Source of the DNA: Chaetorhynchus papuensis | Taxonomy: Eukaryota; Chordata; Aves; Passeriformes; Rhipiduridae | Assembly (NCBI GenBank): GCA_013396525.1 | Contig: VWYX01000124.1 | Span: forward strand, 449,735 to 513,734 | Direction of reading: 5' to 3' | Length of the DNA: 64,000 nucleotides | Shown: positions 38,916 to 53,728 of the stretch, piece after piece | Layout of the letters: every line of letters begins with the position of its first letter | Numbering within the stretch: position 1 is the first letter of the stretch | Translations under genes and position numbers: made by a program | The notes under the pieces: generated by a model | Seen by the model: the letters and a program-made list of their open reading frames with translations, nothing else | Databases searched by the model: none | What the model was told of the DNA's origin: nothing

Positions 38916-41900
38916 TCCTTCTTCAAGCACTCACCATGGAAAGAAAGCCAGTTAATTCTGAACATCTGTCTTTGACCACTGACAAGACAGGAAACCCAGG
39001 GCAACAAGACTCTAATCAGGAGCACTTCAGCTAAATATCTAAGAAAGGTGGAGTGACCTTGAGCCCACTGAACTCAAGTGGATGATTAGAGAGGCACTAG
39101 AGCAGCTTCCGAGGAGTGTCCCAACATTAAGAAGGTATTTCAACTCAGTGGTTAGTACAAACCATGCTGGAATGCCAGCTGCCCCATTACTCTGTCTTTC
39201 TCTAGTTCCGTTTCAAGTCCTCACAAACATTCATACTGTCATGACTGATTGCCATTGTGAGAAAAATTACTATCCTTATGCTGAAAGGTGTTTCACAACA
39301 GCATATTTGGAAACCAATTGAACTAGTCTGAATAGAAATCCAATGTACTTGCAGTCAGCTGCAAATTCCTTTTTCCCATTTCTTTTCCTTTCAGCATTTC
39401 AAAATTAAATGTAACCATTCTTCCCTTGAGATGTACAATGACTGTTTATAGTTATTCACTGGCTTTTATGGGGATCTTCAAGCAGTTTAAAGAAATCAGC
39501 ATTTTCTAACATTTCTGAGTTATGCAGGTAGGATTTTCAAAACTCTGGCAAATATCTTTCATGCTTATAATTAGAGGAGTAACTACCCTATGTTTTTGAG
39601 TTGGCCATTTGTCTTAGGTCACCACCCATATTGCAGAACATCAGAACAGGATATGAATCTGTGCCTCCACTGCCACATTTACAGCTCTGTTTATTAATGA
39701 GCACATACTTTCATTGCAATTTAACCTAGTATTCTGTACAGCAAGCCATGGCGACTGGCACATGGCTCATATACTATCCTTCCTTGCCTCCTATTGGGGA
39801 AGTAATCCTTTGAAAACAGATAGCAAAGACATCTGGGTGCTGTAATGCTTTAAGATACAACAGCTAAATCTGCCAGTACTTATCTCTCAAGTGCCCACAC
39901 TGAGTTTGGTGGGGTTTGGATTAGCCCTTAAATAAGGAAACTACAGTACAGGGAATTTATTTGGTCTGTCTGAGGTCACACAGAAGCTGAGTGACAGAAC
40001 TGGTGTAAAACAAAGGAAGAAATGCCAAAATAAGAAAATGCAAAGGTAGTAGTTAAGCAACCATTTACTTTCCAACTATATGGAAGAGAACATTTCCTAA
40101 GCAGAACAATATTTTTATCGACATGGTTAAACTTTTTTTTTTTTTAATACACACAAAGGTAAACTTTGCCCCCCACTAACAACATCATCAAGTTAACCAC
40201 ACATATATAGCCCTTTTTTGAAACACAGAGAAGTTCTATGCAGCAGTAAGGAAAGGGTAAAAATCACAGCTGATTTTGGCCAAAGCTTAAACTTCTAACT
40301 GAAAGCTGAAGCACTGGAGCCTGCCCTTTCACAAAGATTTATCTTCTGCAACAAAAGCAAAATTCTCTACTTTTAGCACTACACCCTTCTCAAGTCATTT
40401 ACAGAGCAAACATGCCTTACTATATTTCTGCTTAAACTATTTGCACTCAAAATATAGTTATTTTATTCTAAATTAAGCCATATGCTGCTGGTGATAAAAA
40501 AAAGTTCTTCCTCCAGCATTGAAATAGATCAAAGTGAATGTTCATATATGTAAATGACTGTAGAGTTGCTTTTTCTCCAGCTGATCATTTCTTCCTATGT
40601 AGATCTGATGTTCTGCCTCTGAGAATAGAACTTATTAGCAACACTAAATAAAAAAAAAAGATATCTTTCAGCAAGAGCCTCTCCTTTGCCAAACATCCCA
40701 GGGTTTGTCTCCAAGGACTTTAAAAGAAAGGAAAGAATGAAGAACGGAAACCATAAAGCATGCATTACTGCTATTATCTAATTGCTGAATGAATAGCACA
40801 GTTGTTTAGTCTGATTGCACTAAGCTAGTTATCCACTGCAAGCCTCATTGACAAAAAGGGAATCTACACAAATTATAGGGAAATTCAAGCACTAAAGGAA
40901 TGTTTTGGTTCAGAGGTTTGCAGTGACTATTGGCTTTGGTTCCTGGCATAATTTGCCTTTGCCATATGAACTCTGTTGGGCTGGGTCAGCCCAAAGCTTT
41001 CCAAAAAGCCTGAGAAGAGGACAGACTTCCTCGTCATCTGTATCCCATAAATAAATTAAAGTGATGTTCTCCAGTTAGAGTTTGTTTCTTGGCAGGCTAA
41101 TCTGCAATCAGAGAAAGAAAAGCTTTTCATTTGTGGACTCTAACTAAAGGAAGGAAGTTTTTGTATGTGTATTCACCAGAGACCAAAATATTAAAAAGTG
41201 GAAGAGGAAAAACATATGTTGCAGTCCTCCAAAAAATAAGTGGATGAAAAAATTGCATTAGAAACATGCACTCAGTTGATGATGTTGTAAAACAAAGCAT
41301 TCCTTTACAAGGAGCAGGCAAAATAGCTCCCCTACTACCACCTTCTTACTCCATAAGAACAGGTTTTTCAGACACTTTTTTTCCCCTAATTTATACCCTT
41401 TATACAAAACCAGCAAAAAATGAAACAAATTTAATATGCCAGGTTCCAGTGGGCTTGCATTCTCCCTCTTATCATATTGCAAAACGCATGCAAGCAGAAT
41501 GACAGGGATGTGGATCACACTGCCCTGCTCTTTCTAAGACATCACAACCAAGAACTAATTGCAGCAAGTACGAGCAGTGACAAGAGTATATTCAGCACAC
41601 TTTTCTGAATAGTTTATTTCAGTCAGAGAAGGAATTGCAGCACACGGCAGCTACACTTCCCCTCCTGCAGCCTACTGCAAAGCTCCATCAGACTCTCTTT
41701 CCGTGTCACTCCCAGCATTCAGGCTTGTCTCTCATATTCTCAGACTATTTCTTTCAAATTTTCTCGCACGTCTTGTGTTACTGAAGTGAACTTTCTGTAG
41801 CTATTAGTTCCCTCTTAGTTAAACAGCTAAGTCTCTATGAAACCCTATTATACCCACCAAAATAAACAGATCTCTCTTTTTTTATTTTCTGCACTGAATG

Positions 41901-44900
41901 ATAACAAAATAAAATCAAAGTAGGAACATGGTAAGAGGCTGCAGTTAGAGAAAGCATTTTTCTAGATGGACTTCTGTGAGTCTCTGATATTTGTAGAAAG
42001 CATTAACACTCTGCTCCCAGGTCACGCTTCCCTACTCTGGGAACACCAGCCTGGCACGGCTGGTATGGGGCCCTACTCTCCATTGTCCAAAACAGAGATA
42101 CCTGTGCTGCAGATGCTGCAGAGTGGCAGGTGAGACTGGGACTTCACTTGAATGAGTTACACAAAACAAGTAACAGAAATACTTAATGGTTATTGATTTA
42201 TAATGCCAAAAATATCTTCTAGCTAGCATGACTTCCTCTGTCTGGAAAATGAGCATAAGCTTTGCCAATGAAAGACCTGTTTAGCTGCAGCTCCAGCATA
42301 GCCATAGCAGCCACAAAGTCATTCTAAAAAAAAGCAAGCTTTGAGAGCTGTTTCTCTTGACATCTGTATCAACAACTATAACATACCTCTGGGAATAAGT
42401 AGTGTTTGAATATTAGCTGCATTGTATTTGGAAATGTTTTATCGTCTCAAATTTGGAGCTTCTTTAAACTACATTATAAAATGCATTACAGAAAACTGAG
42501 AATTAAATCAAATTTAGATCCTAATAAATTCAAGTTAATGGAAGATGCACTACTGGCTTTACTCAGATCCCAACAAGACCACAGATGTCTCATTTTCCTT
42601 CCAAACTCTATTGTCAAAAAAATTTAGTTTCTCTTCATTCCCACAAACCAGAAATAACAATCAAAGTATAATGATTATAACCAGGAACTGACAATGAATA
42701 AACAACTACAGAATTTTACTTTTCTATGTTTCCGTTTACTGGCTTGAGCAGGTATATTCATGTCGGTTCTCCTTTCTATATCCAGTTGAGACAACTGTTA
42801 TTTAAATATTTATATCCGCCAGAATCTTCCTATGTAAATTGTTTGTCTTTGAGATTACCTTGCTCATTCAAACAAAGTTTCAATGGGATAGGAAGGAATG
42901 GCTCTTAAGGGTCAGGTATGGAAACTGAAAGTAATTAGTGGTAGGTGCTGGCTTTCCAAATGCCTTACAGACCACCAAGCACATATTCTGCACTTAACGA
43001 GGAAGAATTAATAATTAATCTTAAGTTTTTGGCAAGACACAATCTAGGCAAGAGCTTAATGCATTTGAACCACTGCTCCCCATCTTGGAACAGGAAACTG
43101 GATTTCTGTCTCTCTCTGGCTGACACTGTGGAGTAAAAAATATTTCTCAGGGAAATATAAGTAGTGCTGGTGATGCTGATATTTTCAAGAGAAGGGTCTG
43201 ATGCAGACAATCATGGTTAGGATATATCTCCTGTGCTGCATGACATAATTTCCTCACGAGTATACTCCAACAGCAGCTGCCTGACTTCATCCCTCAGCAG
43301 TTTGGAGTTAGCAGTTTCGTTAACATGCCCTGGCTCATGATCCCAAAGGTTTGGGGCTGAAAGAAAGGATGCTTTCTGAAGGGTTTCCTGTGCCCCTTAC
43401 ATAAGCTCTGAGTAGCTCTGAGTGCCGTCTTCATGAAAGAGTGAGTGGTAATTCAGGGTTTCTCAGACTCAAAATCACTTTTGCTTTCAACCCTCCCCTG
43501 GACCCTGCTAAAACCCTTTTGTTTCAAATCCTCTACCAATATTGAACTGCAGGGTTTGTTTGAAGGTTAGTTTTACCTTCCCATGGTAAAAGTGAGAAAC
43601 ACAACACTTTACATCCACAGTGGCAGTGGAATTACTATTGCCTTACCCCTGGAAACCTGCCTCCCAAAAAGAAAAGAGACAAGAAATGGCATGTCTATGG
43701 AAGGAGTGAGAGGTGGCGCTCTGGGTAATTCCATCATCTCCTTTGTCCTGCTGATAGCTCCTCTGGGATGGCTTCATCTCCTGAACCTACTTCCTACTCA
43801 ACCTCGTGTTTATATGAACATGCTATGGAGGAAAAAAGGAGGGAAAAAAATTCCCATTATGACTAGCAATTAAAGGCTTTTAGGTTTGCACATAGTGACA
43901 GGGATCATCACTGCCTCAGCACTTCATTTTCTGTTCCAGTCTGAATCTACTGTAGCCCTCAGACTTCAAGTTTTTCCTCCCTATGCCTGCAACCCCATTT
44001 TAATGGTGAATAAAATGCTTCTCAGAGCAACCAAAGGAGATCAGTAGCACAACCATGGCAGTAGAAGAAACATCACTTCAGCCTCTCTAACATCACATAA
44101 CGAAAAATAAACCTTGTTTACATTGACTCAGCATCACATGAAAACACACTTTGGTAGAGTACTAGGAACACTATCTTTTGCACATGATTTTACACACAAA
44201 TATCCTTTTCAGTAAAGCCTTTTGCTGTTCAAATTCATCTGAAAAGCCCGAGTTATTACTTTGTACTATACCATGTTTTACAGGATACCATATTTTGTAG
44301 AATACCATATTTCTCACCTTTTTTGGTCAAAAATGAACAATTACGGAGTATGTACAGCCCAGAATTATATTCAGTTTTCTTAGAACAAGGTTTCTAATTG
44401 CTGTCTGAGCTACAGAAAGGAATATACCACTGACAATTTTGGTAGTTAGGTGCGTGCTAGCCAAATTTATGAACTCTGGGATACACAATTAAAAATCAAT
44501 ACATTAAACTTGATCCTTTCCAAATATTCAGAGAGCTTTTGCTTCTACTTCTGTGTGAAAATTAAAGAGAAAACCTTATGAGGTTAAACATATCTTTTAC
44601 CTAATTGTATTCATTCATATCTATTATTAAGATACCTAGTCTTTTTGTTGAGGCCTATGACCAAAAAACTCCAACAACATCCAAAAAGGTGGAACTTTGC
44701 CGTCTCAGCAGCTAAAGACCTAATTTCCCCAGTCTACTTCTGAAGAGCAATGTGACTTGGGCATGTTAACTAATCTCTGGCATCTCCATTTTTTGATATG
44801 TGTAGTGTTATCCACTTATAGACTTCTTTGACACTTACAAACAAGAAAAGGTGTAGCATGTATGTTAAGTATTATTAATCTAATTTAAATAAAGTACCAA

Positions 44901-47900
44901 ATAAAAAATTCAAGTCTGTTGGTTTTTCTACTTAATGCTTGTATTCCAACCTGAAATTATCCAGGGGCACGTTCATCCAAGATGCTACCTCATATTTTGC
45001 AAATTAAAATGACTCAATGATGATAGATCAGATATCTTTCACGCCCCAAATATAAAGAATTACATTTATCTAACTGATTCTACTCTCAGTTTTGAGTTTG
45101 GGAGTAACAAAGCCAACATAAACTTAGTGCATAGTTCAGTAATTAATTGTTTGGAAACAATTCATTGTAAATACTTCTGTATTTATAGCTACTATGAAAC
45201 AATGAAGATAACATCTGAGAAGGCTCCAAGTGAAGCAGGAAGACGCTGCAAAGGATGTGCCATTGTCATTATTAATAAAGCTCGTGTCTGACTGCAGCAC
45301 AAGGTGCAGAGACTAGTATCAGCTGTGTCCCTGGAGGGACGAGACAATGCAGAGCTGTAGTGAAAAAAAGACTAACACACCCTTCTGAGACAGTGTACGT
45401 GGGTGATGAAGCGTCTTCATGGTTCATTCAGTTCCATTTGCACAAATGTCACGGCAAAAAATATCTTTGCTATTCGTTTACAAAAACCTAGCACAGCATG
45501 TCTGTAATTCTGTATGGATTCCCAGAACAGATCTTTTGCCCAAAATGTTTTTATTCAGTGTCAGAAGAAATGCTTCTTTTCCTTGAATATTAACGCCACA
45601 AACTTGAATTTTGGCTTTGTTAATGAAGGTAAAAATGCTCTTTCATGGAGACACATTGGACAATAAATTCTGAAAAACTTGCAATCCCTTCAGAAAACAT
45701 CTACAACTCTATTAAAGAATATTCTTATAGAACAAAACAACAATAAATAAACCAAAAATAGCAAGGCTGACGAGTATGTCTTCCTGATTTTCCCAAAATG
45801 GGAAGATTTAGTGAAACTAAACCGGATGACTAAACCATTACTATTTCTGAGAATAAACTGCAATCCCCTCCCGATATGTAGAAGCGGAAATTGCTATTGC
45901 TGTGAGTATACATTTTTTTACTCTCCGTATAAACAAGGCTTAGAGAGGGACAGGATGTGAGCACACCCATCCTCTGGTGAGTACACTAAATCATCATGCA
46001 ATTTTTTTGCTCTAGATCAATAAATCTCAAATTCTCTAGACAAATAAATACAATAGGGAGGCTAGGAATGAGCTCTTAAGGGTGGCAGTTTCTTAATCCA
46101 ACACACTACCGCCAAAACATAAAAACTCACAGTTTGTTCAGTGGCTTCTCCAAGGTCACCCATGCTCTGTCTACAGTGTCAAAACAAGGAGAGATCTCTG
46201 GCTTTAGTGGCACTGACTGACCTACACCCAGATTAACAGTGTCATCCTTTCTACAGCACATGTGTCTTGGAAAGGTTGGCATAGTTAGGAACAAAGCCAG
46301 AGAACTAGTGCAGACAATCAGGGGTTAATTTAAGATAGGATTGTTAAGGAATAACTGCTTTGAATATGTAATAATAATGATTACAAACAAAAGGGAACTA
46401 ATCGTTTGAGGTGTGCTTTGTCTAAAAATATGAATCCAATAAAGTCATGTTTCAAAGGCTAAAACAAGCCTGATCATTCAGTCTTCTACACAATCCTCTC
46501 ACAGCAGCCTGTAATTCCCTGAAATATAAATATTTATACATAAATATATAGATACACGTATTGACTTGCAACAAAGGGTTCAGTTCTTCAATTTTCTCTC
46601 TGGCAATCCTTTGTTTGGCTGCATAGATATAACATTTGTTCTTGTAAGAGTGCATGCAAAAGATAAGGTATGGTACAAGAACTGACAACACCTACATGGC
46701 AAAAATATTTGAAAGGACAATTAAAAAAAAAGAGAGCATATGTAAATACACAGTTTGTACCTCACTCTATATGTTATAACGTATATGACAGTATACACCT
46801 TATTTCAGTTTTTCCATTGCAAGGTACCTTCTCTCTACCATTTGACATATCTAACTTATAAATTACAGAAAACATAGTCATCAACATCTTACACGACATT
46901 CAAACAAGAATCATTATATTGAAATTCTTGATTAGTGTGGCAGGGACCGTGTCTCACATGATGGGATACAGAAAATCCTAATATCTTGTCTTATTCTGCT
47001 CTCCTATTCCTGTGTCTCCTTCTCCTTAAATTATCAGTTATTATCATCAATTACCTTGCCTTCACTATGCTTCCAAAGTCCCCTCTCCTGTGGTTCATCC
47101 TCCCTACCAGACACCCAATCTTCCTGTGGCCAAATTCTCTTCCCCCTCCTCTCTCGCACTTCTCCAAGTCATGCTCAGCTCCCTGCTCCCTATACACCAT
47201 CACAGCCCAGTCAGTTCTTTAATCCTTTCTTTTCCAGCTCTCAGCCTTTAATTGACCTTCCTATAGGAACTGTTGCCAGCCACCACTTCCCCTTCCCTCT
47301 CCTCCTCTGCCTCTTTTGCTGGTCAATCAGGGTGGGAGAGGAGGAGCAGGAGATGAAAACGGGAGACAGCCTGTCTCCCTGCCAGGTGGCCATGTGGAGG
47401 CACGGGGCTGTGCGGTGCCGGTGGTGGGGGCTGAAAATCTGCTGAACACATGAGAAGCTGGAAACGCTCGAGAAAGGACGCGATCCAGAAGGGATACCAA
47501 ATTTAGACATCATCAGTGCACATCATTTGGCAAACTCATAGATGCTAAAAATTGAAAAGCAGGGGGAGGAAGCTGAGTTCCTGCTAAGTTATCTTGTGCA
47601 AAATATGTGTCAATCACAGCCTGATTCTAAATCACTACCTGATCCTAACAGTAGCACATTGTAGCTGCTTTGCATTTAGTTCTCCATACTCCAAGAGAAC
47701 CCAGGCTCATTAAATAAGCATATGCTTATAACAATATATATATATGTTTACTTTAATACCTTGTGGTTAACTCTTCTTTAAATTTACAAAAAGGGTTTTG
47801 CTTACCTGTCACAGAAAATAACACTGTGTCCTTTTCCTCTAACCAAAACATAACATACCTAAGAGGATTGAGAGTTGGTTTTTGGGTTTATTTATTATTC

Positions 47901-50900
47901 TTTTTGATGAGAGGTGGTTTGAAATGAAATAACTTCTGACAAGCTCTTTCCTTTTCATTTGTTCTTATTTGGTGAGGGTGCGGGGGTGAGGGAGGTGAAA
48001 TCTGCATCAGTACATTTTGTTTTGACAGTAAAAACTCTTTCCCCAAATGAGAAAGAAGGATGTTGGAAATTAAGATTAGTCTTGCATGTGTGGACAGACC
48101 ATACAGTTAACAAGAATTATTCCATATGCAGAAGTAACATATCAATGACCTAATTTGTTAACTGGCACCCAGTCAAACCTCAGAGCCACCCAAGGTAGAA
48201 AAAAATATAACCAACTTGCTGATTCTTAGCCAATCTTGCTTTATTCTTCTTTCATTCAGAGGAAAGGCCTTTCAAAAACACTTCATTTCTCTGCTACATG
48301 TATTCATATTCTCTTTTGATATTCATTCAGTTGCATAGCAAAGAATTTTATGCTCAGCCATAGCAAAACGTGTATAGACAAGCTCAGCAGGACTTTTCAT
48401 GTTGCACTGTCAACACTGCACAATGCCAGCCCTTTTTAAAAAATAAACTTTATGCAGAAAAGAGTTCAGACTTTCAGAGCAATTAATATCTAGTGATATC
48501 AACTGAATTGGAGGCTTTGCCTTACATTATAAGGTTAATGGCTTCCAGAAACACTGATTCTGGGACTGGGGCTACCATGAATACAAATGCGTGATGTACA
48601 TGAATTTCCATAAATTATTAATCCCAGAGCTATAATTTTGAGATCTATATTTCAATGAAATACTCTTGAGCCTATCACATCCCTCCACATACTTCTTAGG
48701 TAGGTAATTGTTTGACACAGAAGATTAATTCAGTAAAATACAGATAAAAAAAAAATTCTCGAGTGTAAAATCCCGAAGGATATGATTTACTGTGTAGCAC
48801 CTTTGTCAAACAAAGGGTTTATTTCTCAACATGCCCTAAATATTTTCTGAAGTCCAGAAACTTAAAACCAAAATAATGGCTAATTTGACCAAAGTGTAAT
48901 TCTTTCCCACAAAAGAATAGATCAGTCCTCCCACTTGCACAGAAAGTTAGAGATTCGCCATGACCTTCAAAAGAGCTTTGGTGGATTTTGTGTGAATATA
49001 GGTCCATGTGCTTGTTACTGAAGAGCATTTGCAGCTCCAAAACCTTCTTCATAATATTTGCCATCCAGCATATACTGACAAGTGTCGGTATAAAAACTTT
49101 TTCTGCTATCACAGGTACAAATTACTTCCTGATTAAGACCTAAATACAAAAATGAAAATGAACTATGCATGTTAGATGACATAACATTTTAAAAAGGTCA
49201 GTAGAAAATAAAAGGAATGGTGAACTGCATAAAAAAGCAGCTGAACCCTAGACTAAATATGACTGTAAGAGACAGGTGAAGTCCTACAGCCATAAGGTAT
49301 CAAAAATAAATGGGTGCTATTCAAAGACCAGTCTGAATGACTGAGTAGGCTTATGCGTTCTGTAGTAGACAAATATTCCTTCCTTTCTGAAGGAAAATAT
49401 GCATAATTGCAAACAAAGAAATTCTAAAATTCTGAAGAAAGGCATTTTCCCAAAAACATTTTAAGGGTGGTAATACTTGTGAACACTTTCCACTCTATAT
49501 GCCAGCGCCATGAATGACTACACAAACAGGAAATTGCTGAGGACAGGTAGTGCTACCTTGTGCACCTTTCCCTTCCCAAAAGAGCTATGGAAACATGGAC
49601 CCCCATCAATATTTATGTTTCTCACATCGATATATAGTTTTCTTATGCCAATGCATAACTTTCATTACTTTAATTATAAGGTCACTGATTGCAAGAGCTT
49701 ACTAGGCCACTTTCCAGGCCTTCATAAAGTTCAATTATATCCGTCAAAGACATGTTTTTCAACGTTCTTTAAAAAAAGAATATCATAGAGTTTGAGATGT
49801 ATAGTCCCCCTCTAAATCAAATTTGCTTGATTAAAAACAATTGGATACTGTAAATTCCCACATCTTAAGTTAAAAATATTAGTTATTGTACTTTGTGTTT
49901 CTAATAGAGATTAATATAAGGCAAGGTATTGATACATATTTTAAACTTTTTCTTCTGCACATACTTGCGCTGGCTAAGCCACGCTAGTGAAAAAATCATT
50001 TTCACCAGCACACAGCCATGAAAAAGATGTATGAGAAGGAGCTTAACTCTGTTGGGTTTTTTTGCGTTGAGTTCAGATCAAATTTTCAAACAATGACCAA
50101 AACAACAAACAAAATCAAAGCATAGGTAATAATAAAACCCCCCAAAACCCAACAAAACAAAACAAGAACATAAAACACAAACCACAAACATGATCATTTG
50201 TATAAAACAGTAGACCACAGACATTTGGAACTTTGGATGTGCTGGACAGAGGAAATACAACACAGGGCAGCTGGGGGTTTGGACAGGCTGGGTTTTGAAG
50301 CTGACATTTGATGAGGTGAAGTCACTGAGAACAGAATTGCCATGAAAAGCGTCATAATGCCACAGGCCAACCCAAACCCAATGTCTATGTCTATGCTGGT
50401 AAATAAAACAGGGCCAGAGGCCAAAACAAAATGTGACTGTTTTTGGAGGTGGTCCCTGGAACAAATTAGACCCAGAACTCTGCCACATATTGACTCAGAA
50501 ACAGTTGTTTGGAGAGATCCTCCCAGAGCCTGGGACTGAGCCAAAAATTAGGCAGGGCCTACAACAAAGTATCCAAAACTCTACTTCTCTTCCCTCCCTT
50601 TTTTCATTTAGTATACAATTTGTTCCATCTACCTAAATAATGCTAATGGTGGGAAGTGGTTATAATATCATATCATCACTAGGATAGATACAACAGAGTC
50701 AAATGAAGGATTTCTTTGAGATTTTAGAGCCTAGAAGACAGTGCTATGTTATAGACAGCTTCAGCTGTCATTTCTGTTGGCCGCTGTTGACACAGCAAAT
50801 GATGCAGTGTGGCCACGCACTGAAAGTCAAGCTTTCCTGGAGCCTTCTAGACAAGCCTGGTGCATGTAAGTTTCCCACTTTGACTGGACAAGAAGCACCA

Positions 50901-52503
50901 CGTTTGTCTACTCAGTTTTGAAAAAGTGTCCCCAACCACATTAACAAGGTATTGGAGGACATTTATAGAAGCATAATTAGACAGTCTCTCATTTTCTTCC
51001 TTCTCTCCTGCTTCTCTGGTTGCCCATCCCAGCAAAATAAAGAAAATACTTTTACAATGATTTTGGATTGGCAACAGATAGGACTAAAGACCTTTTCCTA
51101 ATGCTCTCCATACATAGTCCCTAAACCAAAACTTTCTTGTTCCTGTTCCGTTCAAGACCTTTTCATTACTAGGTCTTAACCTTGCACTGCTGGCTCGATG
51201 CCCTGGGGTAGGGATCCAGAAGTTCATGTAGGATGTTGGGCTTTTGTTAGATGGAACAGCTTTCCTAAACTGAAGATTTAAAGTGGAGGCTCTGCCATGC
51301 CACTGAGAGCTCCATCTTGTGCAACACAAAGGCACCAGTTTTGAAGCAACGCCATAGGAACAGCTTCTTGTGCCAGATACTACATTTATTCAGGGTTACT
51401 TGAGCAGAAGTAATGAGAGGCATTAAAGCAAAGTTTACATAATGAAATGCAATATCAAACACGCTATGTACATTACTGAGAAGAGTAGACATTGAGTTGT
51501 TTTGAACAAAACTTAGTCTGCTTCTTGAGAACATAAAATTACTAGCAGACTGCAAAATTACCCCCTCCCCAATTTTAATGTTATTTTTCACCTAATGTAT
51601 ATACATTTGATTGTGGCTCATTTTGACAAAATGACAAAAATCTCTTCTAAAATGTTTGCAATATTCTTGTTTGTAACTCTTAATCAGCCACCGCATCTTA
51701 GAGAGGCCTGTAAAATATACATAGCCATTTCATAAGATGAGGAAAAAATATGATAGAATAAGAAGGCAAATCATCCACAGAGCAGAGTATCAACAGAAGT
51801 CAACAACACAAGACAGCAAAACTAAGTAGTGCTTTTAGAAAATTGTATTCTGATTAACACCCTACACAGAGAACAAGGCTGAACACCTTTGTCTCCTCAG
51901 GGAACCTGCTTTGCACAAAAATGGGCTCAGATCTCCTTAAAACAAAGTGCTTTTAACCCACATCATGACTTCTGGTGAGGAATTCATGCCTGAAGTGAGT
52001 CACTGCCAGTAAATTCACATCAAAGAATCGGGAGGGTGAAAAGCAGAATTCAGAGCCTCGGTGACTTATATGCACTTCCTATGGATGGCCCCATAACCCA
52101 CCTATGTAAGGAGCCACACCAGGGACCCCAAACCTGCTTCCTATAAAGCTTGAAGCAAGCCTAACTAGCCTTGAGCCAGAGAGAAGTTTCTTATATTTCC
52201 ACCATTCTCTGTTATATGGGGCAGTATTACGGCCATATGGAGAATATTACCTAAGTTAGGTAATTTATACATGGGTACAAGCACGACAGTCACTGCAGAG
52301 ACGACTGGACCTGTTCCAGCAGCTCTTCCTTCTCCCCTGAACACTTCCAGGGGTACAAAGCAGTTGATTTATGTCTCAGGGCATGATATGGAGAAGGAAC
52401 CTGTTGGCTCTGGAATAGTGCCTGGGGTTTTTTCCTTACTTTTTCATTTACTGACCCAAGAAAACCTACTGTTTCTTCACAGGTGCAGGGGGAACCATGT
52501 TCA
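38916..52503. other. Long repeat-poor unique region, no gene seen
   Basis: About 13.6 kb with no supported gene and no mobile element that I recognise. Minor features are a short (TA)n near 47735, an A/C-rich stretch near 50090-50190, and a GC-richer patch around 47330-47480 with a 19-base interrupted palindrome. The longest frames (129 codons plus at 47056-47445, 136 codons minus at 50078-50488) lie in C/T- or A/C-biased sequence and have no domain. Confidence 0.6.
47361..47379. repeat. 9-bp perfect palindrome arms around one base
   Basis: GGGAGACAGCCTGTCTCCC has 9-base arms that are exact reverse complements around a single central C. It sits in a locally GC-richer patch. No regulatory protein is known to me for this sequence. 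Confidence 0.7.
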
Positions 52504-52572
52504 TTGCAGGGGAGTTGGACTAAATGACCTTTAAAGGTCCCTTCCAACTCAAGCCATCCTTTGATTCTGTGA
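52504..52572 (+). mobile_element. CR1 LINE 3' tail fragment
   Basis: GGGGAGTTGGACTAAATGAC, CTTTAAAGGTCCCTTCCAAC and GATTCTGTGAAT form the canonical plus-strand end of CR1, where the last part is a decayed octamer tail. Only about 70 bp can be recognised, so it is a strongly 5'-truncated insertion. Sequence up to about 200 bp upstream may belong to it but does not match what I know well enough to claim. Confidence 0.85.
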
Positions 52573-53197
52573 ATATGATACTGCATGGATTATTTTGTCC
52601 TCAAACCAAATGGCTGCACGTCTTTCACAAGACTGTGTTCCCTGTCCAGAAAAAAATATTTGAAAGCAAAGTATTATGATGATTGTTGTATGGATTATAC
52701 ACACGTAGCTAAAGGATCTTTACCCATGGCTACAACAAACCGCTCAGCATTTGGCAGCAAAATCTGCCCAAGCTAAGAGAAAGATGTGACCAGCCTCCCA
52801 GATAGGTGCAGCAGGAAGATGGGTCTCCCAGTGGGCTGCATCCTCAGGAAAATACGGGTCTAGTTTTCCCGCACTTTTCCCCCTCTCGTGATTCCAGTCA
52901 TATGCAGTAGCCAGGATCACCTCAGGCAAATGGCGGCACATGGCAAACCAAGGCAGAAAACTGGGCAGTGTCAGGAATCTGCTACAGGATGGGTGCAGCA
53001 AAGGACTGTGACATTGCAAACCAGCTTGAAGAACAGGAAACAGCTGCTCAAAACTACATCCATGACCTTTCCATGGACAAACCCAGTGGGGAATAGATGT
53101 ATTCTATGAATTATAAGGGAACAGCCAAATGAAGTGTAAATGGGAAAGACAGACTGAAACACGGACTGGACAAAGTCCAAGAGAAGAAATTACTAAC

Positions 53198-53216
53198 AAA
53201 AAAAAAAAAAAAAAAA
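53198..53216. repeat. Poly(A) run, 19 bases
   Basis: An uninterrupted A run lies between TACTAAC and GAAAGGAAG. It could be the tail of an old processed transcript on the plus strand, but I recognise nothing upstream of it. Confidence 0.85.
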
Positions 53217-53728
53217 GAAAGGAAGAGGCAATTTAGACCCCACATATAGAAGAGGAGAAAAGCAAAGCTTTGTGCCAAGGCAGAATCCTAAAAAAGCCCA
53301 CAGGAAAAGTAGATGGGAAATATGTGTGGAAACAGTGCTAACACCTGCAACAGGTGTGTTATTCTTTCGATATGAAGAAAAGAGCTCCAACCACGTACGA
53401 CCACAGCACAAGCACTGAAAGAGACCTGTCAGAAAGACAAAAAGGATAAGCAGTCCCAACTGATTAATTTGCATACAAGGAAAGTAGTTCAAAATATTAC
53501 AAAAGTAAAACACGATAGAGAGCCAGGTTGAAAAGGACTGTCATAACAAAGGTGTTGCTAGATTTAATGAGTAATGCTCCAGGAGTTCTAATCATCATAG
53601 CCCCTAAAAAAACAAATTACACCAATAAAGTATATTGATATAATATACAAGAAACTGCTTCTTCAGACAGTAAGGAAAAGAAAATTGATTGGAACTGTGC
53701 AGATAAGGAACTTGCAGAAGACTTCCCA

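Noticed and set aside
50078..50544. Two overlapping minus-strand frames of 136 and 116 codons
   Set aside because: Their C-terminal part is rich in Cys/Phe/Val from an A/C-rich plus strand, no domain is recognisable, and there is no transcript context.
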